Source: Takakia lepidozioides (lineage: Eukaryota > Streptophyta > Takakiopsida > Takakiales > Takakiaceae). Taken from it: a stretch of DNA of 64,000 nt. The notes beneath the pieces are model-generated. The model was not told where the DNA came from. It saw nothing but the letters and a program-made list of their open reading frames with translations, and ran no database searches. Numbering within the stretch: position 1 is the stretch's first letter; each line of letters starts with the position of its first letter. Below, piece by piece: positions 40,735 to 51,490 of this stretch. Both the position numbers and the translations under genes were made by a program. The stretch lies in assembly GCA_030704615.1 (NCBI GenBank), contig CM060732.1, forward strand, positions 64,649,053-64,713,052, read 5' to 3'.

Positions 40735-41382
40735 TCAGCTTTTCACCTTGAATATCAGGACAAGAGGTGACCAAGTGCAGTGGACTCGTGAGAAATCCCA
40801 AACTGGGGAACGCTCCATTGTGGATTATATCATAATGGACAAAAATTTGTTCCCCAGTGTGCGAATGTGTTGATCGACAGAACTGATATTGCTACCTCTG
40901 ACCAGTTCCTGGTTTGGAATGAGATCAAAAGGTGTTTTCCCAACACCAAGAGATATGTGAAACATTCGATTCGGAAGTGGCGCATAGAAAAACTTCATAA
41001 TGAGGAGGTCAAGGTTGAGTATGTCCAGGCCTTGCAAGAGGCTCTCCCTCTCGATGCAATCGCTCCAAGAACTTCAGTCTCGCTCTGATAACGCAAGAAA
41101 TGAAGTCGAAAGAGCAGGGGACTCTTGGGAGAGTTTCGTTTCCTCCGTGGTTGACAAGATCATTGGGATGAAACTAATTGTCTGTGCTAGAGCTGTTAAT
41201 TGGTGGACCAATGAGATTAAACTCAAGATAGCTGAGAGACGAGCCCTCTATAAAGAGTGCTGCAATTTGGAAACCAACAGAGAATTGTGGGCGAGGTACT
41301 ACCAGCTCCGTAAAGATATCAATCAGCTTGTTAGGTCTCAGAACCCTAAATTATACTGGGACAAGTTATATAGTGTTTGAAA
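40735..41382 (+). pseudogene. LINE fragment, endonuclease end and linker
   Basis: Reads VPQCANVLIDRTDIATSDQF, LVWNEIKRCFPNTKRYVKHS, IRKWRIEKLHN, then after a frame change NWWTNEIKLKIAERRALYKE and YYQLRKDINQLVRSQNPKLY, the region between the endonuclease and reverse transcriptase of plant LINEs. The polymerase is absent. Confidence 0.55.
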
Positions 41383-42010
41383 CTCGGAACTTTGGTGCAG
41401 ATCGCAAACCTGCTGATGGGTTGGGGAGTTTGCAGGGTGCTTTGCGCGCTTTCTCTTTGTTGGGGCTTCTTTCATCGTTTCCATCTCTGACTCCGAGCTG
41501 GTCTCATTCAAGTCTTCATGTGCGGCATAATCTTGGTCTCGCTGCAATTCTTGCTCTCGTGCCTCCTCTGTGTCTGACTCCGCTACCACCTGCGCTTCCT
41601 CCTCTTGCTCTACCTCTTTTCTCCCGTTGTGACATTGCAGAGTGCAGGAGTTGAACTCTGTGACTTCGGCGAGGAGGACCTGTGTGTTTGAGGATTTCCT
41701 CAACGAGGCGTTTAGGGCGACTCAATCTCGCTTCGACGCTGCAAAGAAGAAGAAAGACAATGTCAGCAGCAGCAAAACCCTAACATATCCTCTCTGCAGG
41801 TTTGGAGCTTTTAATGCGGTTTCATGGCTAGGGCTAGGTAGGGCATATGAAAAAACGCAAGTTCGGACCTCTTTGCAATGTCGTAGATCTTCAGTCGTGC
41901 GAAGAATGCCTTGTTCTCCGCTTGACGCTTTGCTCGTTCTACCTCCCTCGCTGTAGGCTTGCGCCCTGGTGTAACTTCTGGACACTCTATGTCTGTCTCC
42001 ATTTCCTGAC
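41383..42010 (-). CDS. acidic/basic gene divergent from element B transposase
   Basis: On the minus strand, ATG 42002 starts METDIECPEVTPGRKPTARE then VERAKRQAENKAFFARLKIY with good helical character. Later segments (41703-41400) read EEVEQ-type acidic stretches (VESDTEEAREQELQRD, SESEMETMKEAPTKRKRAKH). The first ATG is only about 30 bp from the ATG of the plus-strand transposase, implying shared promoter sequence. It may be the first exons of the TNP1-like gene, separated by the LINE insertions. No family recognised. Confidence 0.4.
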
Positions 42011-42031
42011 GAGTCTCACTCAGTCGCCAAG

Positions 42032-42328
42032 ATGATCCCTCCTACTGCCCATCGATTGCAAAGGCGGACACAAGCAGAACATGACGATGACAGATTGTGG
42101 AAACTAGAGGAAGCGCGAGCAAGAAGACTGGGTCTTCGGAAAATTCTATGTCCATGCAATGCCTGTCATGGTGGGAACTGGCAAACCATTGGCCGGGCTA
42201 AGCGTCATCTGCTTTTGAACTTGCGAGATCCTAACTTGCGAGAACTCCCGGTGCATATCTGTGGATTCTCTTCCCTTAACCCTGATGCATACTTTGAAAT
42301 TATAAGAAACAGTTCAAATTCCTGGTAG
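42032..42328 (+). CDS. element B transposase N-terminal exon
   Basis: Starts MIPPTAHRLQRRTQAEHDDD and runs through RLWKLEEARARRLGLRKILC with a cysteine cluster (CPCNACHGGNW), then LPVHICGFSSLNPDAYFEII. The cysteines (C-x-C-x2-C-H) look like a zinc ribbon typical of TNP2 N-termini. The element A equivalent is at 29.62-29.92 kb. It ends near 42328, where a frame stop follows; a donor could not be fixed. Confidence 0.65.
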   Translation: MIPPTAHRLQRRTQAEHDDDRLWKLEEARARRLGLRKILCPCNACHGGNWQTIGRAKRHLLLNLRDPNLRELPVHICGFSSLNPDAYFEIIRNSSNSW

Positions 42329-42524
42329 CGGGATTGTTGTAAGGTGTAGAGTATTGTACATGCCCGTTTTCCTATTGCCACGTGCCTGTATTATGGCACG
42401 TTCCACATCCACCATTTCCAACCCTAAACTCCCCATCTTATTGTGGATTGACATGTGGACTGATATGCTTATAAGCAGGAAAACTCTGGAGACGAACATG
42501 AGGGGTTTAGAACGGAAACCAGCC

Positions 42525-43902
42525 CTGCAGGTGGTCCTGATACCTTGGATCGTAATCTTGACATGCTTAGAATGCTCCGGGAGACATTCGCAACTACAGA
42601 TAATGGGGTGCAAACTGGTGATGCACATGAGGAACCGGGAGATGGAACACAGGGCCAATGGGACACAGATGGAGTGCCAGAGCAGACTGATGGTGGACTG
42701 AAGAGCGATGGTGATCGTGGTGCAGCGAGTGCCTTACGTTTTGAGCAGGAGGCATCCAGGGCTTTGTATGTAGGGAGTTCTTCCTCTCGATTGTCTGCTA
42801 CCTTACTGCTGTTAAATGCTTGTCAAACCCATGTGTGTGTCAAACACCTTTGTCGATGAACTCCTTACATTGTTAGGAAGACAACTGTTGCCAGCAGACA
42901 ATTGCCTGCCAAAGTCCCACTATGAGGCAAAACAACTCATAATGGAACTCGGGCTTCATTACGAGAGTACATGCATGTCCGAAAGGTTGTGTGTTGTTCA
43001 GAAGGGAGCTTCAAAATTTGGAGGTTTGTCCAAAATGTCAGGCATGTCGTTATGTGGTGGGTACGAAGACACCAGTACCTCGTAAGGTCCTTCGACATTT
43101 CCCTATCATTCCAAGGCTGCTTCGAATGTATAAAGCCAAATCCATCTCAGAGTTATTGTCATGGCACTTTAAGAATCGAAGTTTGGATGGCTTGGTTAGG
43201 CACCCAGCAGACAGCAAGGCTTGGGCCCACATTGACCAAAAATGGCCTGAGTTTGCAGCGGACCCCAGAAATCTGCGATTGGGTCTCGCATGGGATGGTG
43301 TCAATCCTTACAGTGATAAATCAAACAAATGGTCAACTTGGCCTGTCATGTTGGTAAACTATAATCTTCCACCATGGCTGTGTACTAAGCCATTTTTCAC
43401 GATGTTGGCTTTATTGATTCCTGGACCACAATCTGTGGGAAATGACAATGCAGATGTTTATCTGCAGCCCCTTGTGGATGAGCTGAAATTGTTGTGGGAA
43501 GTTGGTGTGGAGGCATTGGATGGAAGTAGCCTAGTGGGGCAACAGTCATTTCGCATGAGGGCCATCTTGATGTGGTCAATCCACGACTTTCCAGCTTATG
43601 GGTTGCTAGCAGGATGCGCACACGGGGGATACAAGGCCTGCCCAGCTTGCGGCCCTAATGTTGATTCCAGGTACTCCAAGGCATGCAAAAAAGTTTTGTA
43701 TCTTGGTCATAGGAGATACTTGCCTGCTATTCATCCCTATAGGAATAACTCGTCCCACTTTAATGGACATGTGGAACATAGAGCAGCTCCTATGGTGGTC
43801 ACTGCAAGTGAGCAATTTGACCGGGCTACAACCAGAGAGTTGTATCTCGCAATGGGAGGGGCTGAGGGGGAAAACTGGACCCTTCAAAGGAACATGGCAT
43901 GA
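42525..43902 (+). pseudogene. element B TNP2-type transposase core, frameshifted
   Basis: An acidic linker (TGDAHEEPGDGTQGQWDTDG) and SRLSATLLLLNACQTHV run into a frameshift near 42836 (NTFVDELLTLLGRQLLPADN), another near 43000, then an intact core from about 43020: VLRHFPIIPRLLRMYKAKSI, HPADSKAWAHIDQKWPEFAA, LGLAWDGVNPYSDKSNKWST, MLVNYNLPPWLCTKPFF, ACPACGPNVDSRYSKACKKV and LGHRRYLPAIHPYRNNSSHF. These are the same Transposase_21 blocks as in element A, clearly diverged in sequence. Confidence 0.85.
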
Positions 43903-44845
43903 AACGGGTCACTGTTTTGAACCAATTGCCATACTGGAAAGACTTACTCATCCGATACACACTGGATGTGATGCATTGTGAAAAAAATTTGTGTGTGAGA
44001 ATGTGCTGAGAACCATTCTTGGGGAGAAGGACACAGCCACATCTAGGAAGGATATGGAACTCAATGTCATTCGTGAACACTTGTGGTTGAGACCCCATCC
44101 CTCTCACCCGAACAAGTTGGTCAAGCCTTTGGCCCCATATGTTCTTACTGAAGATGAGAAGGTGCTGTTTTTGGAAACATTGGCTGCAGTAAAGGCCCCC
44201 ACAGGTTATGCTGCACATTCCAGAAAACATGTGGCTGACAATAAACTGTCTACAATGAAAACCCATGACTACCATGTAATGATGCAGCAGATTTTACCTC
44301 TTTGCATTCGAGGGGTATTGGGAAAGGGTCCACGGATGGCAATTATGAGGCTTTCTCGAGTCTTCCAAAAAGTGTGTGCAAAGATCATTAATCCAGCTGA
44401 GGTACCGGCCTTAAAAGAAGATGTTGCAATCACTATGTGTCTGCTGGAGAAAGAATTCCCCCGTCATTTTTTGATATCATGACTCACTTGCTTGTACACC
44501 TTGTGGACGAATTGGAGGTGTGTGGTCCCGTGTTCTAGCCGTTGGATGTATCCTATGGAACGGTATATGAAGACATTAAAAGGCTATGTAAGGAATATGA
44601 GCCGACCTGAAGGGAGCATGGCGGAAGGGTATGCTTTGGATGAGGCCCTAGGGTTTCTAACTGAGTATATGGCTGAATTTCATGCTACAAGCCGAAGGGT
44701 GTGGGACTCCAATGAAGAAGACTCAGTTAGTGGGGAGGTGGTTGAAGGATTGGGAACTGTACGAGTCCTCACCATTCAAGAACGAGACAGTGCACACGAG
44801 TATATTTTGCACAACACAGATTGCATGAAACCATTCCTTGAGTAA
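43903..44845 (+). pseudogene. element B transposase, EKN and DUF4218 segments
   Basis: Reads VLNQLPYWKDLLIRYTLDVM and HCEKN, a stop and one-base shift at about 43980, then VCENVLRTILGEKDTATSRK, DNKLSTMKTHDYHVMMQQIL, SRVFQKVCAKIINPAEVPAL, MCLLEKEFPRHFL. After another shift near 44480 it continues SSRWMYPMERYMKTLKGYVR and GSMAEGYALDEALGFLTEYM. A donor-like GTAAGTATG follows at about 44843. Matches element A at 26.4-27.3 kb. Confidence 0.75.
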
Positions 44846-44928
44846 GTATGTTGCTTATCATATCCTGTGTGTTTCATTTCTGCCAATGGTATAAGCTGTA
44901 ATCCTAATTTGCAATTCTCATTTGGACA

Positions 44929-45926
44929 GGGCCTATGAAGAGGAGATGGCACTCATAGAAGCATCCCGCACTGAGTTCAGAACACATACCTTTGTGGACA
45001 AGACCAAGACCACCACAATGGAGAAATTCCATACCCAACAGATATGCGCTTACTGGCTCCATTCCATGAATGGATTGAAGGTGTGTCCAACGCAAGGTGA
45101 GTTCAGGTGAGTCCTATGATTTGGACATATGCCATTTATGTATACCACCAGCAGTACAGTCATTGGGCTTCAAGTCCATGTATGCTTACGGCAATCACTT
45201 TCGAGCAATAAGTGATGGGACTGGCGCCAGAGACAGGGTGACATTTGATTCTGGAGTTGCTCAAGTATTCCATCAGGAAAGCGAAAACAGAGCAGGTATG
45301 TCCAGACGAGTGTTATCCCAATTGGAATATGTGGGTTGTGTAAGAGAGAAATAATTCAACTGGATTACGGAATTCTTCACCCAATTCTGTTCTTGTGTAC
45401 ATGGGTGAGGTCACACATGGTGGGCCGGAATGCCACCATGAAACGAGATGATTATGGCTTTCTCTTGGTTGACTTCAGTCGCATGTTGCCTGGGATGGAG
45501 CAGCCCTGGACATTCCCTAGTCAGGTGGAGCAAGTTTTTTTCTCGGATGAAAAAAGTTCACGAGGGAACTGGAGGAAGGTCCTTCACAAGGACCCTCGAT
45601 CCCGACGAGTGGTTCACGATATTTACAGAAGTGGCACTGGGTGAGGGAGACATTTATGTAGGCATGGTGCCTCCTGAAATTCCTCATAACATCATGACTG
45701 AGCTTGCTGTTTGTGTTCCTTTGAGTGAGGCAGATGAATTGGCCATTGCCAACTTGAATGCACCTGCAAGGCAGAGGCGAAATGGTAGAAGGCGGAGGCA
45801 AGCTCCACATGGGAGGTACCAAGCCAGTTGTGCTTATGGTGTAGAGTTGGTTTCTGCTATTGCATGTACTTTTCCAGGGTTTAGACTTGATACAAACATG
45901 GTACCTTCCATGGGTGGGAGTGACTG
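44929..45926 (+). pseudogene. element B transposase, C-terminal exons with DUF4216
   Basis: After acceptor TTTGGACAG: YEEEMALIEASRTEFRTHTF, HTQQICAYWLHSMNGLK, then MYAYGNHFRAISDGTGARDR, LDYGILHPILFLCTWVRSHM and LVDFSRMLPGMEQPWTFPSQ with VEQVFFSDE, which is DUF4216, then a new exon or frame (YVGMVPPEIPHNIMTELAVC, RRNGRRRRQAPHGRYQASCA) to TGA 45925-45927. At least two frame changes. The very basic RRNGRRRRQ stretch could contact DNA. Confidence 0.7.
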
Positions 45927-46476
45927 AGCTGTTGGGGTGGCAGAATTCTGACAAACACACTTTCATTTGTGACAGTGAACCCTAAACAGTCATGAAGCTG
46001 TGCATGAATACTTTCTGACCCTAATCAATGGTGGCCCAATTGTGGGAAAAAGGTGAATGCATGTTGGATTATAGAGAGTAGCAGATGCAATGAGCATAGG
46101 AACTAGTGTGAGAAGTTGAGTTGGGTGTTTCCTTGAACAAATGTAGGCTGTTATTGTCAGTTGCTACCGCAAGGCAAGATGTATGCATGATTTGTGAGAG
46201 GCGGATAGCTGAAGGAGCAGGGTGGATAGAGTGTGGGTCCAGATTCATCAAGAGGGCCACATTTCAAGCACAACATTGCCTATGATTCCTTGTGGAAGGA
46301 TTGGTACAAGAAACCTGCATGGGTAGATGGTCAACTGGAAGCCGCAGCAGCAGCGGCACAATGGTAAAATCAGGCGATGAGGGCACCTTCTTCAACACAT
46401 TTCAGCCTGTTTTTCCCCCTTATCACAATCGGCCCTAAATTTCCATGTTGAATTATGCAAGTTAGCTGGTTGACTG
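45863..46476 (+). repeat. direct duplication in element B, copy 1
   Basis: From ACTTTTCCAGGGTTTAGACT (the end of the transposase gene) to AGTTAGCTGGTTGAC. The same 610 bp recurs at 46735-47346 with scattered differences, about 870 bp downstream. The repeat includes the stop of the transposase and its 3' flank. Confidence 0.7.
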
Positions 46477-46599
46477 AATCTTTGATAGATTGGAGTGACT
46501 TTGACATGATACTGCCAATGTGACAACAGGAAAGTATCCAGAAACAGGTACAAGAGATGAGGAGAAGGTGTGGAATGAATACTTTTCTGATTTGGTCAA

Positions 46600-46700
46600 G
46601 TTTAGGGAGTGTTCAACACCATGGCTGAACAAGATGTGGTGTCGTGGAGCGCGATGCTTGCAGGATGTGCACAGCAGTGAAGTGGGATGGAGCCTTTGAA
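46600..46700 (+). pseudogene. PPR gene fragment 1 captured in element B
   Basis: Reads FNTMAEQDVVSWSAMLAGCA before a stop, the classic end-to-start of pentatricopeptide repeats (F..M...D.V.W..M..G). PPR proteins bind organelle RNA. Only about one repeat is present, between the two copies of the direct duplication. Confidence 0.65.
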
Positions 46701-46734
46701 TTGCTGAATTGGCCATTGCCAACTTGAATGCAAA

Positions 46735-47346
46735 TGCACTTTTCCAGGGTTTATACTTGATACAACATGGTACCTTACATGGGTGGGAGTGACTGAGCTG
46801 TTGGGGTGGGCAGAATTCTGACAAACACACTTTCATTTGTGACAGTGAACCCTAAACAGTCATGAAGCTGTGGCATGAATACTTTTCTGACCCTAATCAA
46901 TGGTGGCCCAATTGTGGCAAAAAGGTGAATGTCTGTTGGATTACAGAGAGTAGCAGATGCAATTGAGCATATGAACTAGTGTGAGAAGTTGAGTTGGGTG
47001 TTTCCTAGAACAAATGTAGGCTGTTATTGTCAGCTGCTACCAGCAAGGCAAGGATGTATGCATGATTTGTGCAGAGGCATGGATAGCTGAAAGGAGGGGA
47101 TAGAGTGTGGGTCCAGATTCATCGGTGAGGGCCACATTTCAAGCACAACATTGCCTATGATTCCTTGTGGAGAATAGCTACAAGAAACCTGCATGGGTAG
47201 ATGGTCAACTGGAAGCCGCAGCAGCAGCGACACAATTGGTAAAATCAGGCAATGAGGGCACCTTCTTCAACACATTTCACCCTGTTTTTCCCTCTTATTA
47301 GAATCGGCCCTAAATTTCCATGTTGAATTCTGCAAGTTAGCTGGTG
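46735..47346 (+). repeat. direct duplication in element B, copy 2
   Basis: Second copy of the 610-bp block. It ends AGTTAGCTGGTGGTGG, after which a longer PPR fragment follows, whereas copy 1 is followed by the shorter one. The arrangement suggests the PPR piece and the block were duplicated together. Confidence 0.7.
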
Positions 47347-47780
47347 GTGGACACATGTATAGCAAATGTGGGAGCACTGAGGATGCGTGTTCAACACTAT
47401 GGCTGAACGAGATTGTGCGTTTGCAGTGCGTGTGCAAGTCTGGCAGCTTTGGATGCATCACCAAAGTTGGAATTGTAACAGATGCGATCCAAATGTGGGG
47501 AGCATCAAGGGTATGCCAAATGCCTCGTATGCCAAATGGGAGCATCAAGGGCAAACCTGGCAGCTCTGGAAAAAGGGAAGAGGTCCATGGCTTCATTGTC
47601 AAAGCTGGAATTCTACCTGATGTGATTCTGAACAATGCCCTCGTGGACATGTATGCCAAATGTGGGAGCATCAAGGATGCGAAGGCAGTTTTCCAACACT
47701 ATGGCTCTTGGAGTGATTTTGACATGTACCAGCGAAGGGGAGAAAGTGGGGCCCTCAGTAGACGAGTTGAAAAGCACTAG
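47347..47780 (+). pseudogene. PPR gene fragment 2 captured in element B
   Basis: Contains YSKCGSTEDACSTLW, then in the same frame further on VHGFIVKAGILPDVILNNAL and VDMYAKCGSIKDAKAVFQHY, textbook P/L/S-type PPR repeats. Its interior is scrambled (duplicated SIKG-type bits, frame changes). There is no start codon or full repeat array, so it is a captured fragment, not a gene. Confidence 0.75.
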
Positions 47781-48751
47781 TTAAAAAGCACTGGCGCTTG
47801 ATAGGGTGGGGCAAAATTCAGGCTGGGGTGATCATTGATATCCCGGACGCAATGTAAAAAAGACGGTTGTGAGTGAAGGACACCCGTAGCAAAAAAACCC
47901 TGCTGTCTCAAAAAAGGAGGCAGTCACAAAGAGCAAGGCACTTTGTCCAAGCTTCTCGAATCTAGCAACAATGTGGACAGGGATTGAGTCATTGGGAACA
48001 ATTTATGTAAGGTGGCGAAGAAAACCTTGTCTGAGGATCACTGGATATTTCTCTAGTACGGTTGGACTAGTAGAGAAATCCGTGCTCAGCTCAGCTTCAG
48101 ACTGTCTCATTGTGAAGGGTCACGGTTGACTGGACAGAAATGGGATTGACATTGCCGGGCTCCCAAATCTCTGAGACGACATGTGGTAGTTTTATCTATA
48201 GCTTCTCAAAGCAATTGTTTTACATTGTTCATTATAGTGTGACATTCTCATAACGATATTGTCGTCAGCTGCATGAGCAGTGCATCTTTTTGGATTGTTG
48301 GTCCCCATAACCCTAATAACCTTTTTGAACTTTTTAAATTCTCTAAACAAAGTCTATGTGTTATGTCGTCCAGGGCATGTTGAATAGAGGTGGAAGTCAT
48401 TTTATCCATCCATCTTCCACCTGGATGGTCAATGGGCCAAGTCATATCCACCTTGATGGTCAATGTGCCACGCCATATAGTTGCCCCAAATTCCTGTAGG
48501 ACATCTGACACTCACCTCACACTCCATGACTCATTTGACACTCATGTCAAATGCCCCATATGAATTATCTTGGTCAACATCTGTTGACCGTATGGGTGTC
48601 ATTCGAGTGTGAAATTTGTAACACCATGTGGCTTTTCCTACAATGATCCAAATCACACCTTGCCTCGTCTCACATGGGTGTAAGAAGAGCCGTTCAAAGT
48701 GCCAGGTGTGAACTATGGGTGGTGTTGGAAAAACCGGTTTCTATAGTAGTG
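47781..48751 (+). mobile_element. CACTA element B, right terminal region
   Basis: Non-coding, with repeated GACACTCATGTCAAATG/GGGTGTCATTCGAGTGTG/TGGTCAATGTGCCAC motifs. Ends AACCGGTTTCTATAGTAGTG at 48751. The GTGTAAGAAGAGCCG block at about 48690 is the complement of the GGCTCTTCT block at the left end. The next bases ATG (48752-48754) are the target duplication shared with the left end. Confidence 0.85.
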
Positions 48752-49369
48752 ATGGCAGGGGAGACAAAAAAATGCTAAGTCCCCTCTACTCATGACTGGA
48801 TGGATGAATGTAACGATAGATGGATGGATTTTGGATTTTCCATCAATACATCCATCCATTCATTTGTTTTTCCATTTTTTGGCCATTTTGATTTCATCCA
48901 TTCATCCAAAATAAATCTTTAAATGAGTTTCACTGTCAGTTCATCCAATAGTTGCCAGCAAGGCGTTTGTTGTATCATTCGTTCATACATTCATCCAGTA
49001 CACAAAAGTTATGTTTGATACGTTCATCCAATTGTTGCCAACAAGGCGTTTGTATATCATTCGTTGAGATAATACAGTTGTTTTGTTTCACTAATCTTAA
49101 CCAGCAGTCGATTAGTTTTACTATTAATCTGCTGGGTCAGTGAAACAGTAGTTAAATATTTTTACTACTTATTATCATCATACTTAACACTGCGACCTAG
49201 CAACCCTAAATTCGAGCACATTCATCCCTAATTCATCCTAGTTCACTCATCCTAATTCATCATAATCATTCATTCATCCATTCATTTCTTCATTCATAGG
49301 GTGTGGCTTAGTGCCCGCGAGCAATGATATGTTGATACCTCATCATTTGCAATCACATCCTGCATCTGT
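48752..49369. other. flank of element B, GGATGAAT-type low complexity
   Basis: Rich in GGATGGATGAATG and CATCCATTCATTC strings on both strands and AT-rich sequence; no gene. A related GGATGAATGGAT string occurs at 51840-51900. Confidence 0.4.
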
Positions 49370-49699
49370 TTCATCCATTTATGTTTGTATCGTCCACGTA
49401 GACACTCCTTGGGCAACCGGCAATTGCCACGTGCAGTCGTGAATACTGGCAATCATACATTCTCATGCCCACGTCATCCTGTTGTAGTTCTGGCCATGAC
49501 TCTTAGTCGTATCTACCATCTTTCCCTATCTGGTCAAACGTGTTTGACCGCAGATCCTGACGTGGCGGAGGTACAAGGTGGCATATACGACTACTGGTGG
49601 TCACAATTGGCAACCAGGACTGCCCCCTTGCATTTTATAGACATATATGCTACAACTGGGCAAATGTGGCAGACGTTAAAGCCGGGATCTGCTGTAGTG
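49370..49699 (+). mobile_element. CACTA element C, right end only
   Basis: Ends AGCCGGGATCTGCTGTAGTG at 49699, whose complement CACTACAGCAGATCCCGGCT is close to the left end of element A. Upstream 300 bp hold ACGTG cores, AGTCGT/GTCGTG motifs and a GTCAAACGTGTTTGACC string shared with the end of A. The element lies directly against the SWIM-type transposase N-terminal half. Its other end was not found in the window. Confidence 0.65.
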
Positions 49700-50925
49700 A
49701 GAGGATTGCCAGGATGCAAGAGTGATATGAGAGGCATTGCTTGGGAAACACAGCGGATCCAAAGAGCGAAATTTCTACCCGCTGATTTTGATGGTGATAT
49801 CGTTTTTGAACTGCCACCTCCGACGTCATGTGGAGGTTTGGCTGGACTCATGGCGGGCATGGACAAGAAGCATGATGGACACCCATGGTGCCGGACTAAA
49901 ACTTCCAATATCTGCAGTCCGCATGGCTTGAAGTTTTGGAGATCCATTTGCGCTGGGCACCTGCGGTGTGCAAATTCGGATTGCCAGCATTTCCAAATGG
50001 CCGGTGTGGAAAATGAGACGGAGTGGGAGGGTGTCTGCGACAACCCATTTCAAGTAGGGTGCGCTCCTCCAAAGACCAGTTCCGTCGTATGCAAGTTTTG
50101 TAAAGTCGTGCCACAGTGCATGACAGAATGCAATGCACGGATGTACTACGTGCTGCACCGTATCAACCACCTCACACGAGCTTGTATCCATTTGGCACCC
50201 ATGCACATCCAATGTCGCGAGAGATTGCAGGGAGAGTGTTGAGACAGTGCGTTCGCTGTTTCAACAAGAATTTCAAAATGCTCCCACTGCATCATCATCA
50301 GCCATTGCTATGGCAGCAAGCAAAGGCTTCCTGCAAAAACATCTGCTGGGGGTATCAGATGAGACAATGACTAAGTTTGATAGTGCATCGCTTGACTATG
50401 TAATGGACAATTTCTCAACATTGGCTTCTCCAAATGCTCGTTATCAAAATCAACGTCCTTAAGGACTGGGGCAGACAACAAATGATACGTGGATAACATC
50501 CTAGAATTGAAGCACAGAAGTTGATACGACTTCATCCAGGATAGTGTTTTTCTAGGATAGGGGTCCCAAAAAGTATACTTGTTCAAGATGTCCACAGTTG
50601 CGGATGGTTCTGGAGTTAGCCTGGTGAGTAGAATGCAGGCCGGGGGTGATCTTCATAAGTCCTGGGTAATGTTTGATCTGGTGAAGCGAATGAAGGATTG
50701 GACGACCATGGCTTGTCATGTGTATGATCCTACGTACCAACGAGTTATGACTATTGTTGTTTGTGACATGCAGTCGGAGGACACAGAGTCCCAAATTCTT
50801 ATGTGGAAGGCTCTAGTTAACGTCATGAGAATTCATGGTTTGCCAGATGCAAATTTCACAGGGTTCATGGCAGACAACGCACAAGCTAATTGGAATGTTG
50901 TGCGCACTGGGTTTGGCTCTGGTGA
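49700..50925 (+). pseudogene. SWIM-type transposase, N-terminal half
   Basis: Begins right after a CACTA end, with KFLPADFDGDIVFELPPPTS, a Cys/His region (HPWCRTKTSNICSPHGLKFW, HLRCANSDCQHF, VCKFCKVVPQC) and, after frame changes, VETVRSLFQQEFQNAP and FLQKHLLGVSDETMTKFDSA. The last segment (50579-50925) has SWVMFDLVKRMKDWTTMACH, VYDPTYQRVMTIVVCDMQSE and GFMADNAQANWNVVRTGFGS, which look like two Asp-bearing strands of an RNase H-fold transposase core. It is cut at about 50925 by an inverted SINE-like sequence. The rest of the protein is on the minus strand at 52.5-54.3 kb. Confidence 0.65.
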
Positions 50926-51100
50926 TTTTCCAGCGACCAAAGATACTTGGAATTCCGTATCTCCCACACCGCAAGTCCAAAAATTATGAGACCAAGCCCG
51001 TGCACCCCTCCTCGTCGAGGGCTTTCCAAGGTACCAAGCACCAGCGCTGGGCCTCCCGGTTTGGGACATCTCAACATGACAAAACAAACAAAACAAACGT
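50922..51100 (-). mobile_element. SINE-like element, inverted partial copy
   Basis: Complement of the SINE-like family seen at 13.9-14.6 kb, covering the segment from the GTGTGGGAGATGTTGAA-like stretch to the (GTTTT) tract. It is separated by 5-25 bp from a forward copy, so the two arms form a long hairpin. Confidence 0.6.
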
Positions 51101-51490
51101 CTTGATCGATATATCAATCTATGAAGCAAGACGTTTGTTTTGTTTTATTTTGTTTTGTCATGTTGCGATGTTCCAAACTGCGAGACCCCGGTGCTAGTGC
51201 TTGGTACCGTTGGAAAGCCCTCGAGGAAGAGGGGTGCATCGGCTTGGTCTCATGACTTTTGGACCTACGGTGTGGGAGATGCCGAATTTCAAGTGCTTTG
51301 GGTCGCTGGAAATTCACAAAAAATAGCAAAAATGGCAAAGTGGGCATTCGTGGGACAATGGTTGGAGCCTCGACGGGAGAGATATCAAGGGAAAGGTCTC
51401 CGGTTCAAATCTGGTCGTAGGTTCTGTGGAAAAAAACTTACTTAGATGACATTGGACACTTGGGCCAATGGCAGAGGCTACCCTAGAGGT
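51101..51490 (+). mobile_element. SINE-like element, forward copy 3
   Basis: Forward copy from CAAGACGTTTGTTTTG to AGGCTACCCTAGAGG. It is the most complete one: A-box-like GGCAAAGTGGGC, GGGACAATGGTTGGAGCCTC, GAGAGATATCAAGG and B-box-like CCGGTTCAAATC. The two extra blocks look like the arms of a class II tRNA-like head. After 51490 a short GGGCC-CGACATAGGAGA motif repeats two or three times. Confidence 0.6.

Noticed and set aside
49591-50212. Minus-strand frames opposite the SWIM-type transposase N-half
   Set aside because: Mirror images of the Cys/His-rich plus-strand frame.
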